From Diogma glabrata (lineage: Eukaryota; Arthropoda; Insecta; Diptera; Cylindrotomidae): a stretch of 64,000 nt of DNA. The notes under the pieces were generated by a model that saw only the letters and a program-made list of their open reading frames with translations, searched no databases and was not told the origin of the DNA. Every line of letters begins with the position of its first letter. Position 1 is the first letter of the stretch. Shown in pieces: positions 31,724 to 42,520 of the stretch. The stretch is from NCBI GenBank assembly GCA_963693315.1, contig OY856186.1, positions 458,861,360-458,925,359 on the forward strand, written 5' to 3'. A program made the position numbers and the translations under genes.

Positions 31724-32668
31724 TGGTTTCCCTTCAAATAGGTTGCCATGAAAAAATATTTCTCTCTAAATGTACATATTTATTTATAAGTAGTTGCTAA
31801 GTAGTCTTTGAATTTTCGAACAGCTTTAATCGTTTTAATAAAACAATTTGTTTTAATAAAACTAAAATTGGTTTCTGGCATATAATATTAAAAAAAATAT
31901 ACGAAAACTTAAGAAAATATGGATTTACCAGATCTTGTATCACAAAATGCGGCTAAGGCCATTGCCAACTTGCTGCCAATCAAATCCAAGGTCCGTTACG
32001 ACCAGGAATACAGCCTATTTATAGAATGGAAGACCCGGAATAATATTGCAGCTATAGATGAGACCGTTATGTTGGCGTACTTCCAAGAATTGCTATGTTC
32101 TTTAAAGTCGTTATATATTGCACTGTAAGCCGTATTTATATTCCTTTTTTTATTTTTAGTCTGAAAAGTTTGCCCCTAATTCTGTATTAGTACTGAACAG
32201 CCCATGGGAAAGAACACCTTAGGCAATGTTCCAGCAACTGTGGCAAAGTTCTTGAAATTAAAAGATTGGGAAGGATATACTGGACATTGCCTAAGAAGAA
32301 CATCGGCCACTCTATTGGTTGGAGCAGGGGCATCTTTAGAAACGTTGAAGATGCATGGGAAGTGGAAGAGCTCTTCAGTGGCAGAAGCGTATGTAGAAGA
32401 GAGTGTTGTTACCAAAAATTAGGCTTCTAAACTTTTAATGGATGCGTTGGAACTAGCAGAGCCACCAACAAACTATACCGCGACAAATACAAGCGATCAA
32501 GTGATTTCAGTGGAACACACAAATTCGAAACACTCCAGATCTGCAAACCCATACATTTTCAGACAATAATTTTAATTATTGCAACTTTAATTTTTATATA
32601 AACTAATTTATAATAATTTATTGTAATAGTTATTTTGCTGTCCCTTCAAATACGTTGCTATGAAAATG
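31724..32668 (+). mobile_element. Crypton-like element remnant between short direct repeats
   Basis: GTTTCCCTTCAAATAGGTTG with CATGAAAA at 31729 and CTGTCCCTTCAAATACGTTG with CTATGAAAA at 32638 are direct repeats that bracket the recombinase fragments. Whether they are element ends or a duplicated flank is not clear. Confidence 0.45.
31919..32425 (+). pseudogene. tyrosine recombinase (Crypton-like), internally deleted
   Basis: An N-terminal piece at 31919-32128 (LPDLVSQNAAKAIANLLP, SKVRYDQEYSLFIEWK) and a C-terminal piece at 32204-32422 are both open. The latter holds YTGHCLRRTSATLL, HGKWKSSSVAEAYVEES: the HxxR box, the second His/Trp position and the catalytic Tyr of tyrosine recombinases. 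The layout matches the multicopy insect recombinases related to Cryptons. The middle of the protein, with the first catalytic Arg, is missing, so this is a dead remnant. Such elements move by cutting and rejoining DNA through a phosphotyrosine link. Confidence 0.75.
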
Positions 32669-32847
32669 TTTACATAGCAACGGGCCGTTATGAGGGCCGT
32701 TATGGCTAAATAACAACCGGCATTTATGATATGATATGACGTTCATAACATTTTTCAAATCGAAACTGGTTATTAATAGAAAATGTTATAAACATAAAAC
32801 ACAATAAACTAAATAAACAAATACCAGATAATAATTTAAATTTGTAT

Positions 32848-33019
32848 AATCAAAAAACTTTATACTATTTAATTTTATTCCTCAATAATTTTTATTTTAT
32901 TCACTAGTACTTTCTCTTATAGCATCTTCAGGTGATTAGCTAATTGGCTAATCACCTGAAGATGCTATAAGCGAAAGGACTAGTGAATAAAATTATATAG
33001 TATAAAGTTTTTTGATTAT
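32848..33019. repeat. long hairpin with ~80-bp arms
   Basis: TAGCATCTTCAGGTGATTAG on the left is mirrored by CTAATCACCTGAAGATGCTA on the right around a centre at about 32943. Pairing continues through ACTAGT and out to AATCAAAAAACTTTATACTA and TAGTATAAAGTTTTTTGATT. The left arm has an extra ~22 bp. Confidence 0.8.
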
Positions 33020-33084
33020 TAAAATGCAATTCCACCAAGAAATCTCGGTAGAAAGTGTAAATTTTAATTAAATTTGTAATTGAT

Positions 33085-33135
33085 GCAAAATAAGTAGGAC
33101 CATTTTGAAGTGCAACAAACACACACTTGTAGTAA
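33085..33135 (+). repeat. fragment shared with the Ty3-like leader at 37180
   Basis: AAGTAGGACCATTTTGAAGTG and CAACAAACACACACTTGTAGT match 37182-37221 (AAGTAGGACCATTTGAAGTG, TAACAAACACACTTGTAGT). It is probably a stray piece of the same element's 5' leader. Confidence 0.5.
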
Positions 33136-33475
33136 AAGCTCCAAAAAGGAGAGACAATAAAAAATGAAACAAACATGAAAAAAATTGTAATATTTCAATA
33201 AATTTTAAATTAAAGTAAATTTTATTGATTGCTAATTAACTAATATGTACAGTACAACACACGAAAAATAACTAAAGATAATAAAAGTCAAGTTCAATAT
33301 TATTAACACTGCCAAAGATTTTAGTTTTTCAAAAAAAATGCATAGGATGAAAAGACTTGATAGATATAGGTAGACAATTGTATAAATAGGGAGCCATGAA
33401 CCAAAATAACGGCTATAATGTTCCTTCCTCGTGAATGTCACTAAGCAACGATTATTAGTACGTATGTTGTATTTA

Positions 33476-34580
33476 TCAATTGTTTTGATTTTGTATACCC
33501 ACTCTAGAATAAAATACCTTTAAAACTTTATAAATATCGAGATAGCGGAACGGAAGGATAGTAGATCTTTTAAAAAGTGGAAGGGAAGGATGAGTTCGAG
33601 ATTTGAAATATATTAGACGCAGTGCAAATTTTTGAGCAGTCAACAAAGGTTTAATATAACTAAAATACACACCAACCACCCCAGCAAGTAATATCATATT
33701 CTAAACGAGAATTAGAAAGAGAACAGTTAATTTGTTTCAGGAAATGACGGGGACATATATCACGTAAAATGTACAACTTACGTATAGTTGTATTTGCTCG
33801 TATTTGCTCAATATGAGAGATAAAATTTCATTTATTATCCAGAAATTACCCCAAATATTTTAAAGAGCTTACTTTTTTAATAACAATACAACTGATATCA
33901 CACTGAATAGACAAACATTTTATCGCATGACATATAAAATCACCAGAGAGTTGATCTTATTAAACAAATCATATGTCTTGTAACGTGTAGAACATAGAAC
34001 CATCGAAAGAATATTAAACCATTTTCTTAAATTTATTAAATCATGTTCAATAAATACAGTGTTTGATAGTAAAATCATAACAATATAATAGAGCAGTAAA
34101 AGTAATAAAAGAACGATTAAAATTTAATTTAATAAGGAGTTAATATATATGAGAAATAAAATTGGCCCAAGAACAGAACTTTGAGAAACACCAGCAGATA
34201 TATTGACTAAAAATGCAATTTATTTTAACACATTGAACTCGATTTAATAAATATTACCACACCCAATTCAGCACAACTCCAGCAGACCTCAACTTTTCAA
34301 ATAATAATATATAATCAACACTATCGAAAAGCTTTAGTAATATAATATCAATAAATAATGCAGGTACCCTCTTACCTATATTTAATCTATCATATAGTGG
34401 AGATATAAAAAAATCAGAGCAGACTTAGAGCTTAAACTCTCACGATACCCATGCTGTACGTTATTAAGAAATTTAGTTTTGACTAAAAAAGACAAAATTA
34501 TCAACTTCAATAATTTTTCAAGTAATTTAGAGAACCGATTAAAGTGAAATTGGCTTTATATGTATAGTATAAATTATACA
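33476..34580 (-). pseudogene. LINE reverse transcriptase, heavily decayed
   Basis: On the - strand, pieces of RT appear in order from 34500 to 33480. QHGYRESLSSKSAL is followed near 34340 by IIKLLKLFDSVDYILLFEKL (a decayed motif A), and near 33600 by a C-terminal piece with AQKFALRLIYFKSRTHPSL and PFRYLDIYKVLKVFY. Stops and frameshifts are frequent and the catalytic motif is not legible. Family is non-LTR; clade is not assigned. Confidence 0.65.
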
Positions 34581-34836
34581 ATTATACTTTTAATCATAAA
34601 TTACACTTTTTATATGTATGATATGATTCAAAATCGAACTAGAATTGAACCGTATGCCGATAGCAAACCGAATCGAATTCAAGTAAAAAAACTGAACCTT
34701 AAAAAAAAATTAGGAACGTAAGCCTAAAGCGCAACGAAAAATATTTTGGTTAGACTCTTTGTTAAATTTAAAATGTGAACTGTGCTCTTGTATGAAGAGA
34801 GAACGTTGCGAACTCGGATGAAATAATAATTGTTTT

Positions 34837-35504
34837 TTACTACTTGCATGAGAAATTTCAATTATTTACTCAAAAACCAAAGACAAAAATTATTTTTCTC
34901 AGCTATGGTTACTAATAATTATTCCCCACACCTAAAATAAGTATTTTAGCACCTTCGTAAATAATGAAAATATAATTTTTGTTCGTTTGTTAACTGAGTT
35001 CATCTCAGAATTTTTTTAATTTCTTCCTAAAATAATAATAATAAATTCAAAAATAATAAGCGTTTTTAATAATAATAAATAATGAATGAATGCAAAAACT
35101 TCTTTGCAACTATAGGTTAGTTTATTTGAAATTTTAATTCGTGTTAAACAGAATTCTGTGGAAATTTAGTTTAGTTGTGAGTTGTAGACTAAAAAAATTC
35201 TAAATTTGGCTCAACAATATTGAATAGATTTTCAATTTCATGTCAAAAATAAATAAAAGCTATATTTTTTAATGCAAAGCATATGTGATTTTTATATAGT
35301 TTTAAGAAAATTCATTGAAAATAAATTTCTAACTAAGCAGCCCTGAATAATAAATATCCAATACGCAATCCAATGATATGATAAACAATGTTTCACCAAA
35401 TCAAAATTTTTATTTATTCACCATTTGCTTATTAATTGACATTTTATTTTGTGAATAATTAAGAGTTTTAGTGCATTTTTTATATCAAGTAGTAAAAAAA
35501 ATAG
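34837..35504. mobile_element. non-autonomous element with TTTTTTACTACTTG ends
   Basis: GTTTTTTACTACTTG at 34837 is inverted at 35484-35504 (CAAGTAGTAAAAAAAAT). A related element at 42716-43044 shares the ends and the internal order GAGAAAT, TTATTTACTC, AATTATTTTTCT. No coding capacity. Confidence 0.55.
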
Positions 35505-36222
35505 TATATAAACCTCGGTGAAGAAAATTTTCTCCATTTCGGTGCTTTTATCACCTCGGTATATAATGTACTACTATCCATAAGATATTTATAGAAAATC
35601 GTAAATTTTCATATTTTTGCAAGGAGACGACCTATATGTAGTAAAGTAACTGGTTGTTGATCAAAACAATCCATTTTCAAACAAACATAATTTTTTTTTC
35701 TTAATTATTTAGACATGTTTACCAGACTAAATACGAAATATTCATTATTCCGAATCTATCTATCGTTATTCCGAAATATTCATTATTCCGAATTTATAAA
35801 TTTATCGCTCGTTTGATACAGACGTGTTTTATTTTGCTTTAAAAAAGATTTGATTTAAAATGTTTAATTATTATAAGTGGATTCATGATTTAAGTCTAAA
35901 GTTGTTTTTAATTTATTTTGGTTCTTGAACTATAAACTTTTAAGTTAATTGTTATAATATATTAGTTCTAGCTGAAAATTACTATTTAAGATACGTAAAA
36001 CTTAATAGTGAATAACATAACGGATTTATTAATACAGTAAACATTTTATGTAATTTTTCGTGTGTGTGCATTAACCAGTCTTTTGGTGTTAGTCATTCAA
36101 ATAAAATTTTTAGTATTATCTGTTGGTGTAGTCAAATATTTATTTCGTATATTCAATTATTTATAATGTGCAACAACAGTAAATACCATAAGTGAGATGC
36201 AAAGTTTAGTGACAATAATATC

Positions 36223-36801
36223 TTGAAATGTTTTGGTGACTGTGGTAAAATGCTACATTACACTTGCTCGACCTTATCTAATGCAACCGCGAAATTATGT
36301 AACAACACGGCGAATGTTCGATTTGTTTGTGATGACTGCTTAACAAAACATGGGATGCTCCAACAAACTATGCAATCATTGATGACGCAACTAAGCGAGG
36401 TTACCACCATATTATCAAAACTGTTTGCCAACTTCCAGTTATTATCGTCAACCCAGTTTTTGGGCTCGGTAGCAAATCATCCGACATCATCACAAACTGA
36501 TACCAGCTCTCAAGCTATAAATTTTGACCGTCAACAAATAGTGATAGTGGGAAATGACTCATTGAATACCGAATTGTTGATGGTCAAACCGAAAAAATAC
36601 CTACATGTCTCAAACTTTAAACCGACAACAACTAGCAGTGATATCACAAACTATATTGTTAACAAGTTCCAGATCTCTGCTGAAGACATTGAATACCATG
36701 AATTAGTGTCAAAGAATGCTGATAGGAGCAGATTAAATTTTATTTCATTTAAGGTCGTCCTGGATCCTGCATTGTATGATAGAGCTTATGTTGCCGCTTG
36801 A
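36223..36801 (+). pseudogene. CR1-like LINE ORF1: PHD-type finger and RNA-binding domain
   Basis: The 192-codon frame starts with Cys/His ligands of a PHD-type finger (CFGDCGKMLHYTC, VCDDCL). A helical stretch follows, then KKYLHVSNFKPTTTSSDI and NFISFKVVLDP, which resemble the RRM-like domain of insect LINE ORF1 proteins that bind the element RNA. An ATG at 36165 in good context is followed after nine codons by a stop, so the original start is probably lost. The C-terminal part after YVAA is also missing. Confidence 0.65.
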
Positions 36802-36979
36802 ATGTTGTATCAAACCATTTATTACCTTTCGCCACTCACGAAAGGTTCCTACCACCGCATCTTTACCAGGATAACCACTTACTAACCAGCAATTAACGTT
36901 TCAATTCAACGGAAGTCTATTTAAAATTTTACAATTTTTATTTCTTGTGTTTAAATGTTTTTTTATATTTTAGGTCATT

Positions 36980-37185
36980 TACGCATTTCGACATCAACAG
37001 GAACTAGTCCTTGAATCGATTATTGTCACGGAAACATGTTGTGAATCGGGATGATACATGTATAAACTTTGGTTTCATCAAAGCTCGAAACCTATTTTGC
37101 CATATCGACAAACTCAGAATTTTTATCAGAACCAAAGAGCTTGATGTATTTTGTGTTGCAGAAACATGGCTCACCAGTAAAAAAG
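36980..37185 (+). pseudogene. LINE ORF2 endonuclease, N-terminal fragment
   Basis: The frame reads CINFGFIKARNLFCHIDKLR, then ELDVFCVAETWLTSK, the first two blocks of an EEP endonuclease (catalytic Glu in AETWL). It stops at the junction with the Ty3-like leader. Confidence 0.65.
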
Positions 37186-39027
37186 TAGGACCATTTGAAG
37201 TGTAACAAACACACTTGTAGTCAAGCAAATTATGGATGAGAAACTTCTCCAAATCTCAACGGCTTTTGATGGAAATGTCAAGAAGATTCAGAGTGAAATT
37301 CAAGATTTTGAGCATAAAGTTTTATCGAAAGTTGATGATTTCGAAAAACGGTTGCAAGATGTTGAAACGGCTAAAGACACTTCACATGTAGTACAACCAA
37401 TAGCTAATATTAAATAAAAGACACCAACTTATAACGGTACCACATCTTTCGGCATCTTCAAGTTTCAGTTCGAGACCACAGCAGATCAAAATGTTCGGAA
37501 CGCCGAAAATTGTCTAGTTGCATTAATAGTTGCACTTAAGGGGAACACCTGGAGCGTTACAGGCGGTGCCGGAAATGACCGAAAAAGCTATACTGAAGTG
37601 ATGCATGCATTGGAACGTAAATACAGCAACGACCATAAAAAGGAAATGTACAGGATTGAGTTAAAAGGTCGCTTACAACGAAATGAAGAATCTCCTCAGG
37701 ACTATGTCTCGGCAGTGGAACGCCTTGTTCATTTAGCATACTCGAATACTCCTGCGTGTTTTATGGAAAAGATAAAGATCGAGGCTTTTATTGACGGTAT
37801 CCAAGATCCAGAAACCAAATTTACATTAATGGTAACACCTAAGGCAACTTTTTATGGAACAGTCGCATACCCAATGCATTGTGAGATGGTACAGAGGATG
37901 TGTATGCCATCTGCCGGATGCAGAAAAAGGACTGTAGTTGTAATCATCAGAGGAGAAGTATTGGCACACAGAGGTGGAAGCATATCAGATGCTGGGTATG
38001 TGAGGGAAGAGTGTCACATAGCACGGGAGTGCAGGAAAACTAAAGCAAATATATCGTTGTCTTCTGCAAAGAATATGGGAGTCGAAGACAAGCAGCACGG
38101 AGGGTTTAGGAGCAGCAGTAGGAAACTCCTGTGTTGGATATGACATGTAGGAAATCGGGCCATATCTCACAGGACTGCTGGAACAGGAAGCGTGATAGAT
38201 CATCGTCTCCTATTCAACGGAAGTGCGTTGAAGGTGCAACTGTAAAGCCAAAAAGTGAGGAGAATACAGCCTACATTCCAATTTCAATAATAGCAGTAAA
38301 TTGTGAAAGTTTGGGTATCAAAGGACAAATTGAAGGTAATGACACTGTATACAGATTCAGCTCGGAAATTCATTCGCAAAGGTTTGATTGATGGCGTTTT
38401 GGAACCATCAGATGGATTGAAACTCCAAACAGTAACTGAAGAATGCGATGAAGTAGTAGAATCGCTAAAATAAAATTGGGGAACAACTGCTATCAACAAG
38501 AGGTGCTAGTGGCAGACATTATGGATGAAGTCATTTTGGGGACGGACTTCATGAAGGCGAAGGGGTTAGTCTTCGATTATGGATGTGGGATCCTACAGGT
38601 TAATAATGTTCAGATACCACTACTTGTGAATGAGGCAGAGTCAACAAATATTGGCAGCAATGAGAAACTATGCAGTGCAGAGGAAAATTCAAAACCATTA
38701 TCCAAACAGATGCAGGAGGAAAACGTCAACCGACGCAGAAGTTTAAACAAACGCCGAAAGTTAAAAAAGAAACAAGTTTAGGTGCATAATGAAGTGGGCA
38801 ACGTAAATGAAGTGGTACAAAGAGCTTCAAACGGGAACGAATCGCAGCTGCAAATACGGCAAATGGGAATGTAAGGAGGAGTGAAAAACTCAAGGAAAAA
38901 AAAGTAAGAACGTCCAAAGAAGAATCGAGACTCAACAAGTTGTGCCGACATAGAACATAGTGATCGCCAACAATTGGAGGAGAGATTTAGAACCTGTTCG
39001 GGACGAACGGGCTTAGGTGGAGGGTAA
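37186..39027 (+). pseudogene. Ty3-like Gag and protease, frameshifted remnant
   Basis: The frame opens at 37232 with a coiled-coil-like N-terminus and stops at 37417. It continues in 37417-37860 with TPTYNGTTSFGIFKFQFE, RLQRNEESPQDYVSAVERLV and FIDGIQDPETKFTL, a Ty3-type capsid domain. A zinc-knuckle remnant (RKSGHISQDC) appears at 38140. A protease remnant follows at 38480-38640 (VADIMDEVILGTDFM, VNNVQIPLL). Several frameshifts separate the parts, and RT, RNase H and integrase are absent. A purine tract (AGGTGGAGGGTAA) abuts the LTR at 39028, so this is an internally deleted copy of the family whose solo LTR is at 21680. Confidence 0.75.
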
Positions 39028-39647
39028 TGTTACGATTCTACATAAACGCAATAAAATACAAAACATTCAACTTTAATTTTCGATATACAATATTTCAAAA
39101 ATAAATCAAGGTCACGAATCAAGTCATTCGTTTCTTAGAATCAGGGTCAACAAAAAATAAAATTGAATGATTTTATGAATCAAATCAACATAACGTAAAA
39201 TAATCGAATATTCTAATATTTTCTCAAGATTTCTAAAAAATATTGGAATAAGTGAAATGCAATTTTAATTGTAAACGAAACGTATTACCGTGCATACAAA
39301 ACCGTATAAATAGGAGAAGTTATTTTTAAAATTATTTTTTGTAAATGCGAAGTTTAAAGTGTTTGTTATTGAGTAGAAATATTTTGTGTATTATTTTGGA
39401 AGCTGTGAACTGGAAATTTCTACAATAAACCGTTGGAGTTTCGAAGCTGTTGGAAGAATATTCTAATTAGGAATATTGTTTGCTGTATTGTTTTCCTATT
39501 GTTGTGCAACAACTAAGGTGTTGAATACTTAATAAAACCCGGTGTGTTTGCTTACTAATCAGTGATCGAACTCAGAAGGAGACTGAGAATTGTGTTTATC
39601 GAATTGAGAATAAGGCCAATTCGAAGTAAGGTTGGAAAAACGTAACA
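39028..39647 (+). repeat. 3' LTR of the Ty3-like remnant (620 bp)
   Basis: It begins TGTTACGATTC and ends AAACGTAACA, preceded by a polypurine tract. A core-promoter-like CCGTATAAATAGGAG at about 39302 and an AATAAA at 39530 (CTTAATAAAACCC) are placed as expected in an LTR. It is homologous, inverted, to 21680-22356. Confidence 0.85.
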
Positions 39648-39659
39648 ATAAATTATAAA

Positions 39660-39790
39660 TTAACGTCTCTGAATAACTAAGAGTGAGGGAGCTACCAAAG
39701 ACAGAATACAGTTCATCCGCCAGTACACCTTAGATATCACCTTGGCTAGTGATATTTCACGTTTACTCGTATACCAATAGAAGAGACTGA
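39660..39790 (+). repeat. composite-repeat copy, fragment
   Basis: GCTACCAAAGACAGAATACAG, TTCATCCGCCAG, CACCTTAGATATCACCTTGG and TTTACTCGTATACCAATAG match the right part of the composite repeat (20993-21240). It sits 12 bp from the LTR end and 60 bp from Smad exon 7. Confidence 0.65.
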
Positions 39791-39848
39791 AAACATTTGT
39801 AAAAACTCACATCTTATCTTATCGTTAAATTAATTTAAAAATATTTTA

Positions 39849-40040
<192 letters not shown>

Positions 40041-40051
40041 TTATGCATTTA

Positions 40052-40285
<234 letters not shown>

Positions 40286-40317
40286 TCATTTATATTTAAA
40301 TAATATGCATATATCTA

Positions 40318-40560
<243 letters not shown>

Positions 40561-40594
40561 CTAAGTTTTTATATTTTTAAAGATACCAACTCAC

Positions 40595-40779
40595 TCATAT
40601 TATCATTCTGATCCATTGGATCACCGTCTTCTGACATATAACCAGGTGGGGGTGTTTCTGTATTAGGAATACTTCCAACACTTAAATTAGCTGAATCCAT
40701 AATGTTAGTATTACTTGGAATTTGTTGACCAAGTGTAGCTTCCATGTAAGAAGGTGCTGGCGGCAAACCAAAATTTAAG
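40595..40779 (-). CDS. Smox: Smad2/3 exon 4 (linker with PY motif)
   Basis: Residues 169-230. This is the proline- and serine-rich linker. TPPPGYMSEDG (residues 211-221) contains the PPxY-type motif that recruits WW-domain ubiquitin ligases, with an adjacent Thr-Pro kinase site. It is shorter and less conserved than the MH domains, as usual. The acceptor is TTTTAG and the donor A|GTGAGT. Confidence 0.95.
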
Positions 40780-40877
40780 CTAAAATTTTAAAAATATGTT
40801 TGAATTATAAATTCAAAAAAACTAAAAACCCCCAATTGATTGAGTTTTGTAATTATGAACAAATAGTCTTGGCTTAC

Positions 40878-41089
40878 TTTAACGCATTGTACTGGATATT
40901 GTGCGGAACTGTATTACTTAATTCATCCAATGGATACTGTGATAAGTCCGATAGTGAAGGAAGAGTTTTTGGTACTAAAATTGATAGTTGCTCAGCTTTC
41001 ATATAATGATAAGGATTTATACACACTTCGTCTTTTTTTAAGTGATAAGCAAATTCACAATGTTCGAGAGCTTTTAATTCATTTTGACT
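40878..41089 (-). CDS. Smox: Smad2/3 exon 3 (end of MH1 and start of linker)
   Basis: Residues 99-168. SQNELKALEHCEFAYHLKKD and EVCINPYHYMKAEQL supply three of the four MH1 zinc ligands (C109, C121, H126; the fourth is C62 in exon 1). The linker begins after the MH1 end. The acceptor is ATTTCAG and the donor AA|GTAAGCC. An 11-kb intron separates it from exon 2. Confidence 0.97.
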
Positions 41090-41696
41090 CTGAAATATAA
41101 AAATAAAAATTATGTAGAAACTGTGTCAACTGGGCAAAACTATATAGAAACCAGGACTGATTACACCAACATGTATTTTTTAATCGTAAAGTTACGTAAA
41201 GTTACTCTTACTTAAGGCACGTAATCGTTTGACTTTTGTATTAATCGATTAATCATTGACTTTTCATAACATTAATCGATTACTTAATTACATACGTTTA
41301 AAAATTTAAGAACAACAAATAACCACTTAGTAATTGAGAAACATTCATTTTAATTTAAATAAATTATGCTCTTTTGGAATTTGTTACTGAACATTTAAAA
41401 AATACTAAAGGTGCTAAATATGAATAAAAACATAAAAATGAATATCAATTAAAATAATAAACAAAAAAACTTCTTAACTTAATTCTGAATAGATATGTAC
41501 ACTTAACGGTAAAAAACTTGGTCACTGCAATCTCTTTTGTACTTTCCTCACAATAGGGGGTCACAATAAAGTTTATGGTAGACACCGTTGGTACTTGGCG
41601 GAACATAATAATTTTAAAAAATTTTAAATTAATTTTGTTTTTCGCAACTTTAACTTAACTTGTTAACTTGTTTTTCGCAAAATTTTTTGCATTTTA

Positions 41697-41822
41697 TTTA
41701 TTTTTTTTTTTAATAAAATGTGTTGTGTTGTAGGAATTACAATATGTGTCACAATAACACATAAAACCTTTTAAGACCAAGGTCCCACAACAACATACGT
41801 TCAAAGGTGTTGATGGAGGTAA
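41697..41822 (-). repeat. LINE 3'-terminal fragment
   Basis: TTTAATAAAATGTGTTGTG, GGAATTACAATATGTGTCAC, AACCTTTTAAGACCAAGGTC, CACAACAACATACG, then GGTGTTGATGG: the full 3' tip in antisense. Confidence 0.8.
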
Positions 41823-41857
41823 ATTTTTCTGAGTAAATAACCAGGTAGCTTCTTCGA

Positions 41858-41968
41858 TTTCAGCAGTAACGCTATCGTCAAGAGCTTATATAAAACTCAG
41901 TTTTATATAAGCGATTTCAGCAGTAACACTATCGTCAGGAATTATAAAACTCAGTTTTTTATAAGCTA
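41858..41968. repeat. 55-bp tandem duplication
   Basis: GATTTCAGCAGTAACGCTATC...ATATAAAACTCAGTTTTATATAAGC is followed at once by a second copy with four changes. The ATAAAACTCAGTTTTAT core is itself palindromic. Confidence 0.8.
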
Positions 41969-42185
41969 GTTATTTACTTGAAATAAATAAAATTCAAAAA
42001 ATTTTGCGGACAAAGAAAGACAAGTGTATAAAATTTTTGATTAAAAATTATCTTCCTTGTCACGTCGACATCTAATCTAATTCGGTTGTTGTGTTTTCGT
42101 ATTTTGTTTCTGAACACAACAACCCAATTGGATGTCACTGTGCAGGAAACATCCGTTCGGCACACAAGGGGTTGCAATGACCAAA

Positions 42186-42298
42186 TCTATTTTTTTAATA
42201 ATAAGTGTGGTGTTATAGGAATTACAACATGTGCCACAACAACACATAGATGCCTTTTCAGACTTAAGTCCACAACATGCGCTCTGAGGTGTTGAACG
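42186..42298 (-). repeat. LINE 3'-terminal fragment
   Basis: AATAATAAGTGTGGTGTTAT, AGGAATTACAACATGTGCC, ACAACAACACATAGATGCC, then CTGAGGTGTTGAACGG. A diverged copy of the same tip. Confidence 0.75.
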
Positions 42299-42351
42299 GT
42301 TTTAAAACTTTAAAACTGGGTTAAACGCCTCCGAGACTATTGATTCGGGCG

Positions 42352-42425
42352 AAGCATGAATAATCAAGTACTATGACAGTAAGTGATCATAATAATCAAG
42401 CACTATGACAGTGGGTGATTCCAAA
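42352..42425. repeat. 32-bp tandem duplication
   Basis: AATAATCAAGTACTATGACAG followed by TAAGTGAT is repeated immediately with two changes (AAGCACTATGACAG, TGGGTGAT). Confidence 0.7.
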
Positions 42426-42520
42426 AGTTTGACTGTTTGCATAAACCGATAGAGGTGTAAAACGAAGAAAAGACTATGGTTGAGATATTTGTATATTTTG
42501 TTCATTGGTTAGTATTTTTA

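Larger units (their letters stand above)
36120..37185 (+). mobile_element. CR1-like LINE, 5' portion (ORF1 and start of ORF2)
   Basis: It contains an ORF1 remnant and, after a break, the first ~55 codons of an endonuclease domain. It ends where the Ty3-like sequence begins (about 37182). Confidence 0.65.

Noticed and set aside
40800..41006. 68-codon + strand open frame
   Set aside because: Antisense of Smad exon 3; the - strand reading encodes the conserved MH1 zinc ligands.
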